Assembly: GCA_964545475.1 (NCBI GenBank)
Contig: CAZJGG010000069.1
Span: 1 to 14,793 of the forward strand
Origin: CAZJGG01 sp964545475
GTDB taxonomy: Bacteria > Bacillota > Clostridia > Lachnospirales > JAISER01
DNA length: 14,793 nt
Direction of reading: 5' to 3'
How positions within the stretch are numbered: position 1 is the stretch's first letter; every line of letters begins with the position of its first letter. The position numbers and the translations under genes were made by a program. The notes under the pieces were generated by a model. It searched no databases. It was not told the DNA's origin and was given only the letters and a program-made list of their open reading frames with translations. Shown here piece after piece: positions 1-7,403 of the stretch.

Positions 1-747
1 ATCGGCTTCTGCCTCAATTCTTTTATCAAGCTCCGCCTTTTGTGTGTTAGTAAGAGCTGCTTCATTAGCCGAAAGCTCATTAATAAGCTTTCTGTTAGCC
101 TCAATTTGCTTGTAATAAAATTCAACAGTATAAGCGGATTCATCAGGGCGCAAAACTTTATTTGCGTTGTAAGTTCTTTCGTTTTCAGCAAGAAGCTTAT
201 TATTTTCAGAAATAATTCCATTGATTTCTTCCTGTTTAATTTTTAAAATTTTGTCTTTGCGTTCTTCCGCCGCTTTAACAATTTGTTTTTCAATTTCTGC
301 TATTTTTCCATAATCATCATTATAGCTGTCTTTAAGCCCCTCATAAGCGTTTATAACAGCGGCAAAATCTGTAGTAGAGGGGTCGCCGGTTTTCATAGAT
401 TGTATTCGCTTCATTTGCATTTGATATTCTTCGTCAAACTGCTTTTTGCGTAAATCATGAAGCTTTAATTCAAGGTTCATTTGCTGAACCATGTTGTTTT
501 CATACAAATGCTGAACCTTTTCATACCCCTCAATTCTTTGAGCCGTCGTCCAGTCTTCCAACTGTGCCAAATCAGAAATTGCTTTTGTAAGCTGGGAAAG
601 TGCCTGACTTGTGCCGTTAAAGCCGATAACCTGCTCGCTCTGGTCAATAAACTGTTTGTATTTATCGCTTGCAGTAGACAACCCTTTTTCAAAATTGGAA
701 GTATCAACGTTTATAGTCGCCACTGCACTGCCAACATGAACCGCCAT
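1..747 (-). CDS. Phage tail tape measure protein, N-terminal part (runs off left edge)
   Basis: The first 249 codons are open to the left edge of the window, so the C-terminal part is missing. The start at 747 is set by a strong ribosome site (AAGGAGGGG, six bases before ATG). The N-terminus contains VGSAVATINVDTSNFEKGL, a pattern I know from the beginning of tape measure proteins of Firmicutes siphophages. Residues about 90-249 are charged, helical and coiled-coil-like (rich in K, E, Q and A), as expected of the rod that sets tail length and is packed inside the tail tube. It follows the tube protein and the two chaperone-like genes, the usual order for this gene. The family assignment rests on the N-terminal pattern plus position. 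The full length and any lytic or membrane domains lie outside the window. Confidence 0.85.
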   Translation of the reverse strand, partial: MAVHVGSAVATINVDTSNFEKGLSTASDKYKQFIDQSEQVIGFNGTSQALSQLTKAISDLAQLEDWTTAQRIEGYEKVQHLYENNMVQQMNLELKLHDLRKKQFDEEYQMQMKRIQSMKTGDPSTTDFAAVINAYEGLKDSYNDDYGKIAEIEKQIVKAAEERKDKILKIKQEEINGIISENNKLLAENERTYNANKVLRPDESAYTVEFYYKQIEANRKLINELSANEAALTNTQKAELDKRIEAEAD

Positions 748-759
748 AGTTTCCCCTCC

Positions 760-948
760 TTAAAACTTTTTTAGAAAATCAATTAAGTCATTACTTTCAA
801 CGTTAAAACTAGGCACTTTGTTGTTGCTAATATTAAGGCTTATAAAAGCACAAGCCTCGTCAAAGCAATATGCCGTGTATTCGTCTTTAATACCTAAAGA
901 TTTACTGGGCTTTTCATTGTAAAACTTAGCAAAATTAATTATCCCCAT
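760..948 (-). CDS. Short tail-assembly-chaperone-like ORF (gpT-like position)
   Basis: This 62-codon reading frame lies between the first chaperone-like gene and the tape measure, the place of the second half of the tail assembly chaperone (lambda G/GT arrangement). It overlaps the end of the preceding gene by 14 bases. Its ATG at 948 has only a weak upstream purine stretch (GAAGAAAA) rather than a proper ribosome site. The same frame is open upstream to 1014, so it may be translated as an extension of the preceding gene by a net +1 (or -2) frameshift instead of, or as well as, from its own ATG. The product is small and acidic to neutral, with no motif I recognise. The role is inferred from position only. 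Confidence 0.55.
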   Translation of the reverse strand: MGIINFAKFYNEKPSKSLGIKDEYTAYCFDEACAFISLNISNNKVPSFNVESNDLIDFLKKF

Positions 949-1345
949 TATTTTCTTCGTCTGTACGAAAGGATTTGAGAGCCTTAACCCCCAGTTGCGT
1001 ATAGTTAAAAATAGCTAAGTACTGCAAATCAGTTAAAACAACTCCGTTTTCCTCAAGCTCTTGCATACTTGGTTCAACCAAAGCATTTTCGGCAATAATA
1101 TGAAAAAGCTCTGCCGTCTCCTTAAACCGAGAAGAATCCTTTATATTTTCAGAAACTCTGCCGTTAAACAAAGATTCCGCAACAGGAAGAAGCAAATTAG
1201 GTATATACCCTTTAGCGGCAAGCCCCAATATAGACGGTTTTTTAAGCCTAGCAACAAAACAATTTCCGTCAGTAAAAGGGGGAAGCTCCACAATTTCGCC
1301 ATTAACTATATTTTGAATTTTTGTTATATCATTTTCATTATACAT
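935..1345 (-). CDS. Putative tail assembly chaperone (gpG-like)
   Basis: This is a 136-residue soluble protein encoded between the tube protein and the tape measure. In siphophages that position is held by the chaperone that coats the tape measure during tail assembly. The start at 1345 is supported by AAGGAG seven bases upstream. The middle contains a hydrophobic, loop-rich segment (GLAAKGYIPNLLLPVAESLF, about residues 42-61). The end (LQYLAIFNYTQLGVKALKSF) is followed by an acidic tail, EENNGDN. A run of five G residues at codons 118-120 (988-992 on the plus strand) is a possible slippery site into the next frame. A perfect 13-bp hairpin sits two bases upstream of its ribosome site. Function is inferred from gene order. 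I see no enzyme motif. Confidence 0.6.
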   Translation of the reverse strand: MYNENDITKIQNIVNGEIVELPPFTDGNCFVARLKKPSILGLAAKGYIPNLLLPVAESLFNGRVSENIKDSSRFKETAELFHIIAENALVEPSMQELEENGVVLTDLQYLAIFNYTQLGVKALKSFRTDEENNGDN

Positions 1346-1360
1346 AATATATCTCCTTGG

Positions 1361-1391
1361 AGTACACCATGTATTATATACATGGTGTACT
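1361..1391. repeat. Perfect 13-bp inverted repeat (hairpin) before the chaperone-like gene
   Basis: AGTACACCATGTA (1361-1373) and TACATGGTGTACT (1379-1391) are perfect reverse complements around the 5-base loop TTATA. The hairpin fills most of the gap between the tail tube gene stop (1400) and the ribosome site of the chaperone-like gene (1353-1358). In the minus-strand transcript no U-run follows it, so it does not look like an ordinary terminator for the operon. On the plus strand it is followed by TTATTTTTGTT and could stop antisense transcription. A role in mRNA end protection or in lowering downstream expression is inferred. Confidence 0.85.
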
Positions 1392-1399
1392 TATTTTTG

Positions 1400-1951
1400 T
1401 TAAATTTCAGGCAAGCTCTTTACCATTTCAATTATATATGGTGCTTGTCCTTTATCCGGCGCAGTCTTTATAATGTATTTAGCGGAATAAAACTTATCAT
1501 CTTCAAAGCCAAGCTCCACAGGCTCTCCTTTGCCGTTTGGCATAGAAAGCTTTACATACCCTAAAACAACCCCAGAAGTATCAGTCTCTTCCGAGTAAAT
1601 ATCAACGCTAAATGATTTAAGTTCAGGCGTGCTTCCAGCCGTCGGCGGTTTATAAGATAAAAACTCGCCGTCCTCATCCTTTTCAATAACTCCGCCCTGC
1701 AAAAGAGCAACAACCTCCGGCAAAAACATATTATCTGAAAACTCTAAATCAACGCCTTTTATAGTGGAATCAAACTTCCTTTGAGCCTTTAAAACTCCTT
1801 TAATCGTCAATTCGATTTTTTTGCCTTCTTCAATAACAACTTTTGCGCTTGCCTTTGTTGATGTTGTAAATGAATATTTTTTGCCATCGCTATCAGTTAA
1901 AACAACAAGCGCAACCCCAATCAATGCCTTTTCAATAACATTATCAGGCAT
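1400..1951 (-). CDS. Phage major tail (tube) protein
   Basis: This 183-residue protein lacks membrane segments and has alternating hydrophobic and charged residues typical of beta-strands (for example KYSFTTSTKASAKVVIEEG, then KIELTIKGVLKAQRKF). Its size and composition fit the tube-forming subunits of long-tailed phages, which stack as hexameric rings. Start at 1951 follows AAGGAG. The gene lies after the tail terminator candidate and before the chaperone-like pair and tape measure, the conserved place of the tube gene. No separate sheath gene precedes it, so a non-contractile tail is inferred. It is followed directly by the 13-bp hairpin, which could separate its high expression from the low expression of the chaperones. 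The assignment rests mainly on order and size. Confidence 0.7.
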   Translation of the reverse strand: MPDNVIEKALIGVALVVLTDSDGKKYSFTTSTKASAKVVIEEGKKIELTIKGVLKAQRKFDSTIKGVDLEFSDNMFLPEVVALLQGGVIEKDEDGEFLSYKPPTAGSTPELKSFSVDIYSEETDTSGVVLGYVKLSMPNGKGEPVELGFEDDKFYSAKYIIKTAPDKGQAPYIIEMVKSLPEI

Positions 1952-1955
1952 ACCC

Positions 1956-2294
1956 TCATCTCCTTTTTTTAGTTATATTATAAGAAATACTTACAGAATA
2001 AGCTTTTACGCTGTCGTCAATAACGGCCGGCGTAACGATATGAGTTTTTTTAAGCTCTTTAAGCTCGTTTAAACAGTCTTCAACCATTTGAACATATTCC
2101 TCCATCTGGGAATAATTACCCAAAGGGAAAAACACAATAATATCTATGTATTGCTTAATAAGGCTGGTTAAATAAGGGGTTTGCCCCCGCTCCTTAATAA
2201 CTGCATAAGGCTCTTTGCAAACTCCTGTGTGCTGCCCGATAGCAAAAACTCTAAAGCCATTATTCTGTAAATGTTTATAAATTTGTTTATACAT
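1956..2294 (-). CDS. Putative tail terminator / tail completion protein
   Basis: I place the start at ATG 2294 (112 residues), because GAGGTG lies six bases upstream. An upstream in-frame TTG at 2306 would overlap that ribosome site. The protein begins MYKQIYKHLQNNGFRVF and carries an aromatic, strand-like stretch (QYIDIIVFFPLGNYSQME), a helical middle and a basic end (NITKKRR). Small proteins of this kind directly before the tube gene usually cap the tail tube and contact the head connector (SPP1 gp17 or lambda gpU role). The gene starts 15 bases after the stop of the preceding gene and ends just before the ribosome site of the tube gene. The role is inferred from position and size, with no diagnostic motif. 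Confidence 0.55.
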   Translation of the reverse strand: MYKQIYKHLQNNGFRVFAIGQHTGVCKEPYAVIKERGQTPYLTSLIKQYIDIIVFFPLGNYSQMEEYVQMVEDCLNELKELKKTHIVTPAVIDDSVKAYSVSISYNITKKRR

Positions 2295-2308
2295 AAGACA
2301 CCTCAATT

Positions 2309-2596
2309 CTATAGGCCGTCAAACATTTTTTTCAGTTCTTCGTTAACTATTTTACCGCTTTCATAAATTGTTGGTGCTATAATCTCATTAATTTTCTCGT
2401 TTCCAAGCTTTAAGTCAGCAGCAATAACATCAATGCCAATGCCCTTAGGTGTAATGTTAACGTCAGTAGCTATTTCAGCTGCTCCAATTGCTGTTAAGCC
2501 ATTTTCATTAACCCTTTTTTCCGCATCTCTTTTAATTCTATTAGCAATTCTATTTGCCGCATTTAAAAGCTCTTCTTTAAAATTTTCCAGTTCCAT
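2309..2596 (-). CDS. Small head-tail joining protein (HK97 gp10-like position)
   Basis: This 95-residue protein starts with a long helix (about residues 1-30, MELENFKEELLNAANRIANR), followed by a short hydrophobic segment (GIGIDVIAADLKLGNEKI) and a second helix near the end. The place between the head-closure gene and the tail terminator, and the N-terminal helix, suggest the HK97 gp10-type family of neck and tail-joining proteins. It is shorter than most members, which are around 110-150 residues. The ribosome site is modest (AAAGGTTG). It is tightly packed, starting three bases after the upstream stop. The family call is tentative. Confidence 0.45.
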   Translation of the reverse strand: MELENFKEELLNAANRIANRIKRDAEKRVNENGLTAIGAAEIATDVNITPKGIGIDVIAADLKLGNEKINEIIAPTIYESGKIVNEELKKMFDGL

Positions 2597-2598
2597 TT

Positions 2599-2976
2599 TT
2601 ACAACCTTTCAAGTGAAAAATCAAAATAAACATCAAAATTTTTGCCTAAATCCGTAATTTCATATGTAACTCCATTAAGCTCAAATCTATCTCCGGCTTG
2701 TATTTTTTCAGAATCTTCATTAACAATTGTTAGGAATTTTTCAGAAATCCGCTTCCCCGTTTTGCCGGAATCATTTAAGTAATTGCTAATATAAGAATTT
2801 CTTCCTAAAACAAGAGAGCCTTTGTAATATTGCCCCTTTATTACAGCAACAAATTCTTCGCTAATCTGCTCGTTAAACTCATTATAAATACAACGCTTTA
2901 ATTCAATTTCAGATGCCATTTGCATTATAGCTTTCAGCACCTTCTTTTTAAGTACCTCCGAATTAAACGCCGCCAT
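2599..2976 (-). CDS. Putative head-closure (stopper) protein
   Basis: I use the ATG at 2976, giving about 125 residues. It overlaps the upstream stop in TAATG and has AGGGAAG before it. An upstream in-frame start at 3006 (beginning MRRSKRQG) has no better ribosome site and lies within the previous gene. The protein has an N-terminal helical part (MAAFNSEVLKKKVLKAIMQM) and a strand-rich C-terminal half with a small-barrel look (GDRFELNGVTYEITDLGKNF). This pattern and its place right after the connector gene match the stopper proteins of SPP1/HK97-type phages (SPP1 gp16 role), which seal the head pore. Translation is probably coupled to the upstream gene. Function is inferred. Confidence 0.55.
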   Translation of the reverse strand: MAAFNSEVLKKKVLKAIMQMASEIELKRCIYNEFNEQISEEFVAVIKGQYYKGSLVLGRNSYISNYLNDSGKTGKRISEKFLTIVNEDSEKIQAGDRFELNGVTYEITDLGKNFDVYFDFSLERL

Positions 2977-3263
2977 TAAACTTCCCTGCCTTTTGCTCCG
3001 CCGCAATTTTTTCTATATCTTCTAGCAAGGCTTAGCCAGTATTTCCTGTTATTAGGAAGCTTTAACCCAGAGGGTAGAGTGATATCATCATTTTCAGCCT
3101 TTTCAATCAGTGCATTGTAAGAAGCCTTATTAACATCCCATTCAGCATCAATTAAAAAATTTATCAAGCTTTCATCCTCAAAAAGAGGGTAAGTGGTTTC
3201 TCTTAAATTACTCTTTAACTGCTTTAACGCTTTTTCTTGTTTTTCGTCTGGTTCAAATTCCAT
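2976..3263 (-). CDS. Head-tail connector (adaptor) protein
   Basis: This 95-residue, mostly helical protein is encoded directly after the capsid gene, where siphophages encode the adaptor that docks under the portal ring (SPP1 gp15 / HK97 gp6 role). It shows the recurrent adaptor pattern of a first helix (about 8-22), a DES-LINFLIDAEWDVN segment (about 30-44) and a C-terminal helix with many basic residues (RKYWLSLARRYRKN). The start at 3263 is supported by AAGGAGG. The stop overlaps the next start in TAATG, implying coupled translation. Length is at the short end for the family. The identity comes from the helical pattern and gene order. Confidence 0.6.
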   Translation of the reverse strand: MEFEPDEKQEKALKQLKSNLRETTYPLFEDESLINFLIDAEWDVNKASYNALIEKAENDDITLPSGLKLPNNRKYWLSLARRYRKNCGGAKGREV

Positions 3264-3273
3264 TTAAGCCTCC

Positions 3274-4242
3274 TTAAGAGATTTTATAATCAAAGGAAAC
3301 AATTTTTATTTGCTTAGGTTCATATGCTCTTTCCCAATTTTCCGGGTTAGCTAAATCTGTAGATTTAGGACCTTCCGGGTTAATGTCATTAGTTCCTGCA
3401 TAGGCAACGCCTACAGGGTGCAGTATATAAGTTTTTCTGCTTATAATATAATCCACGCCTGAACCCTTTTTTCTATCTCTGTCAAACTCTAAAGGAACAA
3501 ACCCTGCCGGTGCGCCATTGCCGAAAGCAATAGCGTTTGTGCCGAAAATATAAGAACGGTACTGACTGCCATTTTTTAAGCTGCCGTCGTCAACAATAAC
3601 TCGAAGCCCCATGTATGTATCAAAAGGTACGCTGTCGGAAGGTCTAACAGTTTCAATTAAATCCTTTTTCCTTAAATATGCTTTAACGTCTGAATGCATA
3701 ACAATTGCCTTTAAATCTTCGGAAGCATCGCCTAAAAGCTGCATTGCCCCAATTAAATGTTCAGGAGACAAAAGCCCGTCTCCGCCACCGCTTTCCAAAG
3801 TGCTGTAATTTAAGCATTTCATACTAGGGCAATCAAACGCCCCAGTTAAAATTTTAAAAAGCTCCCGTTGCATGTCTCTGCACCAAAACTCGGCAATTAA
3901 ATTTGCAACTTCCCCAATAGGGTCTTCGCCGGACATAGCCGCCGCCAAATCAGTTGCGCTCCACATTTTAGCTCTGCGGATTATGGGCGCAATATCTTGC
4001 CCAACGCCGATTTTATTTGCAGTAAGGTCATTATCCTCGCTTATATGCTCGGATTCCCCAGTCAAATCCTCAAAATAAGGCATCATAACCCTTTTTCCAG
4101 GCATAGAAGCAAGTCGGTCATATTCCTCTGAAAACCTTAAAATTCCGCTTTTAAACAAAGCCGACTTTTCAACAGCTTTATTCACTACATATTTATTAAA
4201 AAACTCTGGTACAACTATATCTGACAATTTTAAACCTGCCAT
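3274..4242 (-). CDS. Phage major capsid protein
   Basis: At 322 residues it has the length, composition and position of an HK97-fold major capsid protein. It starts MAGLKLSDIVVPEFFNKYVV. It has the expected middle (DIAPIIRRAKMWSATDLAAAMSG, about 83-105) and a segment resembling the axial domain (LKAIVMHSDVKAYLRKKDLI, about 177-196, then TYMGLRVIVDD and YIFGTNAIAFG). The start at 4242 follows GGAGTGA. Just upstream is a scaffold-like gene, and no protease gene is encoded nearby. Assembly probably resembles SPP1, in which a separate scaffold directs the shell without proteolytic maturation of the coat. There is no delta-domain-like N-terminal extension visible. The family call is confident from context and from the general sequence pattern. 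Confidence 0.85.
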   Translation of the reverse strand: MAGLKLSDIVVPEFFNKYVVNKAVEKSALFKSGILRFSEEYDRLASMPGKRVMMPYFEDLTGESEHISEDNDLTANKIGVGQDIAPIIRRAKMWSATDLAAAMSGEDPIGEVANLIAEFWCRDMQRELFKILTGAFDCPSMKCLNYSTLESGGGDGLLSPEHLIGAMQLLGDASEDLKAIVMHSDVKAYLRKKDLIETVRPSDSVPFDTYMGLRVIVDDGSLKNGSQYRSYIFGTNAIAFGNGAPAGFVPLEFDRDRKKGSGVDYIISRKTYILHPVGVAYAGTNDINPEGPKSTDLANPENWERAYEPKQIKIVSFDYKIS

Positions 4243-4286
4243 ATTATCACTCCGTTTTATTATATTTTTCTATATTAAAAATGTTT

Positions 4287-4721
4287 TTAAAAATCCACTT
4301 CATTCATTAATCTTTTAGCAAGAGACGGATTTTTTTTATAAATTTCCGATTGTTTTGTAAGGTTAAAATGCTCTTTACTCCAGGGATTTTTTTCTCCCAT
4401 TTGCTGGGTTTTTAAGTAACTGCCAAAACTGCCTGTCTGCACCTTTTTAACCTCATTTTCATAAAACAAAGAGGGAACTTCCAAAGCCAAAGCCTCCAAC
4501 TGCTCTGCCAAGCCGTAAAGGCAACCGGTTTCATCTATATTAAGCTTATCCATGTCAAGCAAAGCCTTCACCATTTGAACTTTCTTAACATTTTCTTTTA
4601 TTAACGCCTTTTCAATTTTTCTGTCAAATTCAATTTTGTCCTTTTCCTGCAAAAGCTGTGCGCACTGCTCTTTAAGTCTTTCAAGTTCTTCAGTTAAACC
4701 GTTAATTTCGTGTTCTTCCAT
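4287..4721 (-). CDS. Phage capsid scaffold (GP20-like minor structural protein)
   Basis: This protein of about 144 residues opens with a charged coiled coil (about 5-45, ELERLKEQCAQLLQEKDKIE). A helical segment (ALIKENVKKVQMVKALLDMD) follows, and the C-terminus is NPWSKEHFNLTKQSEIYKKN. The coiled coil and the NPWSKEHFNLT end are features I associate with the GP20/scaffold family of Firmicutes siphophages. The scaffold forms the core around which capsid protein assembles. I choose ATG 4721 over an in-frame GTG at 4730, because the GGGGGTG ribosome site lies eight bases before the ATG and overlaps the GTG. It begins five bases after the portal gene stop and precedes the capsid gene, the conserved place of a scaffold. 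Confidence 0.75.
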   Translation of the reverse strand: MEEHEINGLTEELERLKEQCAQLLQEKDKIEFDRKIEKALIKENVKKVQMVKALLDMDKLNIDETGCLYGLAEQLEALALEVPSLFYENEVKKVQTGSFGSYLKTQQMGEKNPWSKEHFNLTKQSEIYKKNPSLAKRLMNEVDF

Positions 4722-4726
4722 TTTTT

Positions 4727-6091
4727 TCACCCCCTTTCACTTTCAATTTGTGTAAGCTCGTTTTCGGAAAAATCCGCTTCCCGCCCTTTATTCCATTTGT
4801 AAATAAAAGTTTTCCGGCTCATAAGATTTGCTTTAACAAGCTCTAAATCCAAAGTTTTCTCCTCATATTCATCTTCCATAAGAGGAAAAATGTTATCAAC
4901 AAAAATCTTTAAATCCTGGGGAACATCAATATCAAAAAGCCTGTTTTGCCTGCCGATTACTAAAGCCGATTCAATAAGCCAAGTCAAAGCGCATCTCCAT
5001 GTAACAAATTTTTCTTCGCATCTAGTTACCAACTGCCAATAAAGTGCCTTCAAAGATTTTCCGCTTGTCATATACCCTTTAAGCTCCTGAATGGATACAA
5101 GAGGCACATTAAGCATTTCATACATTTCAGATTTAATCCTGTTTAATGTATGTTCAAGTCTGTCATCATAGCTAAAATTAGATTCAAGCTTTGAAATTCC
5201 GGCTTGCCGCCCTTCAGCCGCAGTAACCTCCGTTTGCAAATCCATTAAAGCCCCCGGCGCAATAACCATTTGAGAAATACTTTCAGCCATTCCGTCAATA
5301 ACAACAGTTTGGGGGAACATATTAAACCTAAGAGCGTCAACATCGTCGGATGATAGCCTGTTATATACATTTTGCATTTCCATCAGCCCCTCAACGTCGC
5401 TTTCGCCAAACAAATCCCCGGTAAGCCCGTCATTAACAATAACTTTCGCCGGAATAAAATTAAGCCCCGTATCTAAAGCATTGCTTTTTTCTTCAATTAA
5501 CTCTCCGTATCCGTCGTAAATCCCTTCCCAAACAAAGCATTTTCCGTCAATTAGCTCATATTTTTGCCGCCAAACACGCTGTTTGCTTTTTTCGTCAGAA
5601 TCATGCTGGGTATGGAAAAATATTATTTTAACAAGCCTTTCTGTGTCATCTCCATCAGTCTCAAATATAAACGACAAAGAGGGCACAAACCCAAAAATTA
5701 TTTGTCCGTCGTCAGAAATTCCAACTTTAAGGGCAATCCGCTTGCCAATAAAGCAATCCTTAGCGGCTTTTAAAAGTTTTTCCGCAAATCTGTTTTTGTC
5801 AAGCATACCGTCAACAAAACACTGTAAGCAGGCTGCTTTTTCCTCATCTTCAGAAAACACAGTTATTTCAGGAGGTTTGCCAAACAAAAATCTTGCCTGT
5901 TCATTTATTAGCCTTTTAACAATATTTGAACGCTTTTTAGTTGGTTCATAATCCAGTCCATCAGTAATTTCCCAGTCCTGTCCGCACCCCTCATAAAAAT
6001 CATAAAACCCAATTAATCTATGCAAATCCTGTAATAATGCGCCGCCATAAATTCCGCCCATTTCTGTTTCAATCAATTTTTGATAATTCAT
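4727..6091 (-). CDS. Phage portal protein (SPP1 gp6-like)
   Basis: The start at ATG 6091 is chosen because TTGGAGG lies seven bases upstream. An upstream in-frame start at 6136 would put the ribosome site inside the gene. The protein has about 454 residues, near the usual size of SPP1-type portals. Recognisable segments are the N-terminal MNYQKLIETEMGGIYGG, YEPTKKRSNIVKRLINEQAR followed by FLFGKPPEI (about 50-78), and a C-terminal half with long helices (LKGYMTSGKSLKALYWQLVT). The portal is the dodecameric ring through which the terminase pumps DNA. It lies between the large terminase and the scaffold, as in SPP1-like head clusters. No separate minor head protein (SPP1 gp7 type) follows it. 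Confidence 0.85.
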   Translation of the reverse strand: MNYQKLIETEMGGIYGGALLQDLHRLIGFYDFYEGCGQDWEITDGLDYEPTKKRSNIVKRLINEQARFLFGKPPEITVFSEDEEKAACLQCFVDGMLDKNRFAEKLLKAAKDCFIGKRIALKVGISDDGQIIFGFVPSLSFIFETDGDDTERLVKIIFFHTQHDSDEKSKQRVWRQKYELIDGKCFVWEGIYDGYGELIEEKSNALDTGLNFIPAKVIVNDGLTGDLFGESDVEGLMEMQNVYNRLSSDDVDALRFNMFPQTVVIDGMAESISQMVIAPGALMDLQTEVTAAEGRQAGISKLESNFSYDDRLEHTLNRIKSEMYEMLNVPLVSIQELKGYMTSGKSLKALYWQLVTRCEEKFVTWRCALTWLIESALVIGRQNRLFDIDVPQDLKIFVDNIFPLMEDEYEEKTLDLELVKANLMSRKTFIYKWNKGREADFSENELTQIESERG

Positions 6092-6140
6092 TTCTACCTC
6101 CAAGTACAAAGAACTGTACGTACATTTAAACTGCAAAAAA

Positions 6141-7403
6141 TTATCTCATTCTTTTGCTTATAACATTTCTTTCTTTCAAATCGGCAACTTCATAACCGTC
6201 TAAGGCATACCAAATTGCTGAAAGTGTATGAGGGTCGCAATTAAATGTGTCGTAAATTATATCTCCGTTTTTGTCTTTAGCAAATATCAAGTCCGAAAGC
6301 TCGTTTATTGTCTTTAAGCATTGGTCCGAACAAACAATTGTGTAAAACCGCCTAAGCTTTTTAACATTAGCAATGCGAGAGTGGGGGAACTTTTTCGCCC
6401 CGGTCATTTTAAACCCTTGCTGCTTAAAAAATGCAATAGTTTTAGGCTCTGCGCTGTCGGCAATAATCAACTCACCGGATTTTCTAAACTCCTCTAAATC
6501 TTCCGCAAGCTGGTTGTCTGTTAAATGGTTCTTATAATATTCCCAATATATGTAAAGAGATTGCTTGCGGCTGTCTACAGCAACCCGGACAACAGCATTA
6601 AAACTTGTTTCAAACCCAAAATCCATTCCAACCCTAAATAAGTTGCATTCATTAACATATTCCATAACCTTGTCATGTTTTTCAACGCTAAAATTAGGCA
6701 GCACCTTAACCCCGTTTGCACCGAATTGCCCTAAATAAGCAATCCTATAAAGGTCTTTGTCGCATTTTTCAAGCTCTTTAAGTTGGTTTATGTAATCTTT
6801 GGTTAAAAACATGTTGTCAAAAGCGGTTGAATGGTGATAATAAATATCGTTTAATTTTATCATCCGCTCTTTATAAAGTTTTTTATCAAGCTCATTTCCC
6901 TCAAGAAAATGCTTAAATGTCCAGTTTTTCATGTCAACAGGGTTGCAGGAAAGTATAAAATGTAGGCTTCTAAATGGGTGTCTAACCCTGCCTAAAAGTT
7001 CTTTAAACCCGGCATATGGAATTTCAGGGCATTCTTCCAGCCAAACAATAGAAATATTGTTTATAGACTTCAACTTTTCCGGCTTATCCATTCCTTTAAA
7101 AATAATCACTGAACCGTTTTTAAAAGTAATTTTTAAAGGTGAAATATTAAACTTTACAAAATGATGCAGGTTAAGCTCCGAAATTATTTGAAACATTAAT
7201 GAAAATGTAGACTCTCTATGAGTGTCGAAAACATTTCTAACAACAAGAGCCGTCCTCTGCTCTTCTATGAGCTTTAAAATAAGCTTTAACGCAACAGAAT
7301 GAGATTTTCCCGAACCATAACCACCAACTAAAAAATAAAACTTATAATTCCAGTCGAAAATAAAATCTTCAAAATGTGGGTTAACTTTGATTTCCGTTGT
7401 CAT
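6141..7403 (-). CDS. terL: Terminase large subunit
   Basis: This is the ATP-driven DNA-packaging motor and genome-cutting nuclease. The 420 residues show a Walker A motif GGYGSGKS (27-34), a Walker B SIVWLEE (about 118-124) with catalytic E, and a coupling motif LSCNP (151-155). The C-terminal nuclease has acidic motifs GMDFG (D261), IIADSAEP (D316) and CDPHTLSAIWYALDGY (D390), as in RNase H-like terminase nucleases. Start at 7403 is supported by AAGGAGG. It overlaps the 3' end of the small-subunit gene by 23 bases, so the two are translationally linked. A 49-base gap, AT-rich with short GTAC repeats, separates it from the portal gene. All key residues appear intact. Confidence 0.95.
   Translation of the reverse strand: MTTEIKVNPHFEDFIFDWNYKFYFLVGGYGSGKSHSVALKLILKLIEEQRTALVVRNVFDTHRESTFSLMFQIISELNLHHFVKFNISPLKITFKNGSVIIFKGMDKPEKLKSINNISIVWLEECPEIPYAGFKELLGRVRHPFRSLHFILSCNPVDMKNWTFKHFLEGNELDKKLYKERMIKLNDIYYHHSTAFDNMFLTKDYINQLKELEKCDKDLYRIAYLGQFGANGVKVLPNFSVEKHDKVMEYVNECNLFRVGMDFGFETSFNAVVRVAVDSRKQSLYIYWEYYKNHLTDNQLAEDLEEFRKSGELIIADSAEPKTIAFFKQQGFKMTGAKKFPHSRIANVKKLRRFYTIVCSDQCLKTINELSDLIFAKDKNGDIIYDTFNCDPHTLSAIWYALDGYEVADLKERNVISKRMR

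Noticed and set aside
1361..1400. The 13-bp hairpin as a classical terminator of the phage operon
   Set aside because: In the operon direction it is followed by a ribosome site, not a U-run, and the tail genes continue beyond it.
6092..6140. Short GTAC-containing repeats between terminase and portal genes, considered as a terminator or promoter
   Set aside because: Arms are only about 4-6 bases and imperfect, with no U-run and no matched -35/-10 pair seen.
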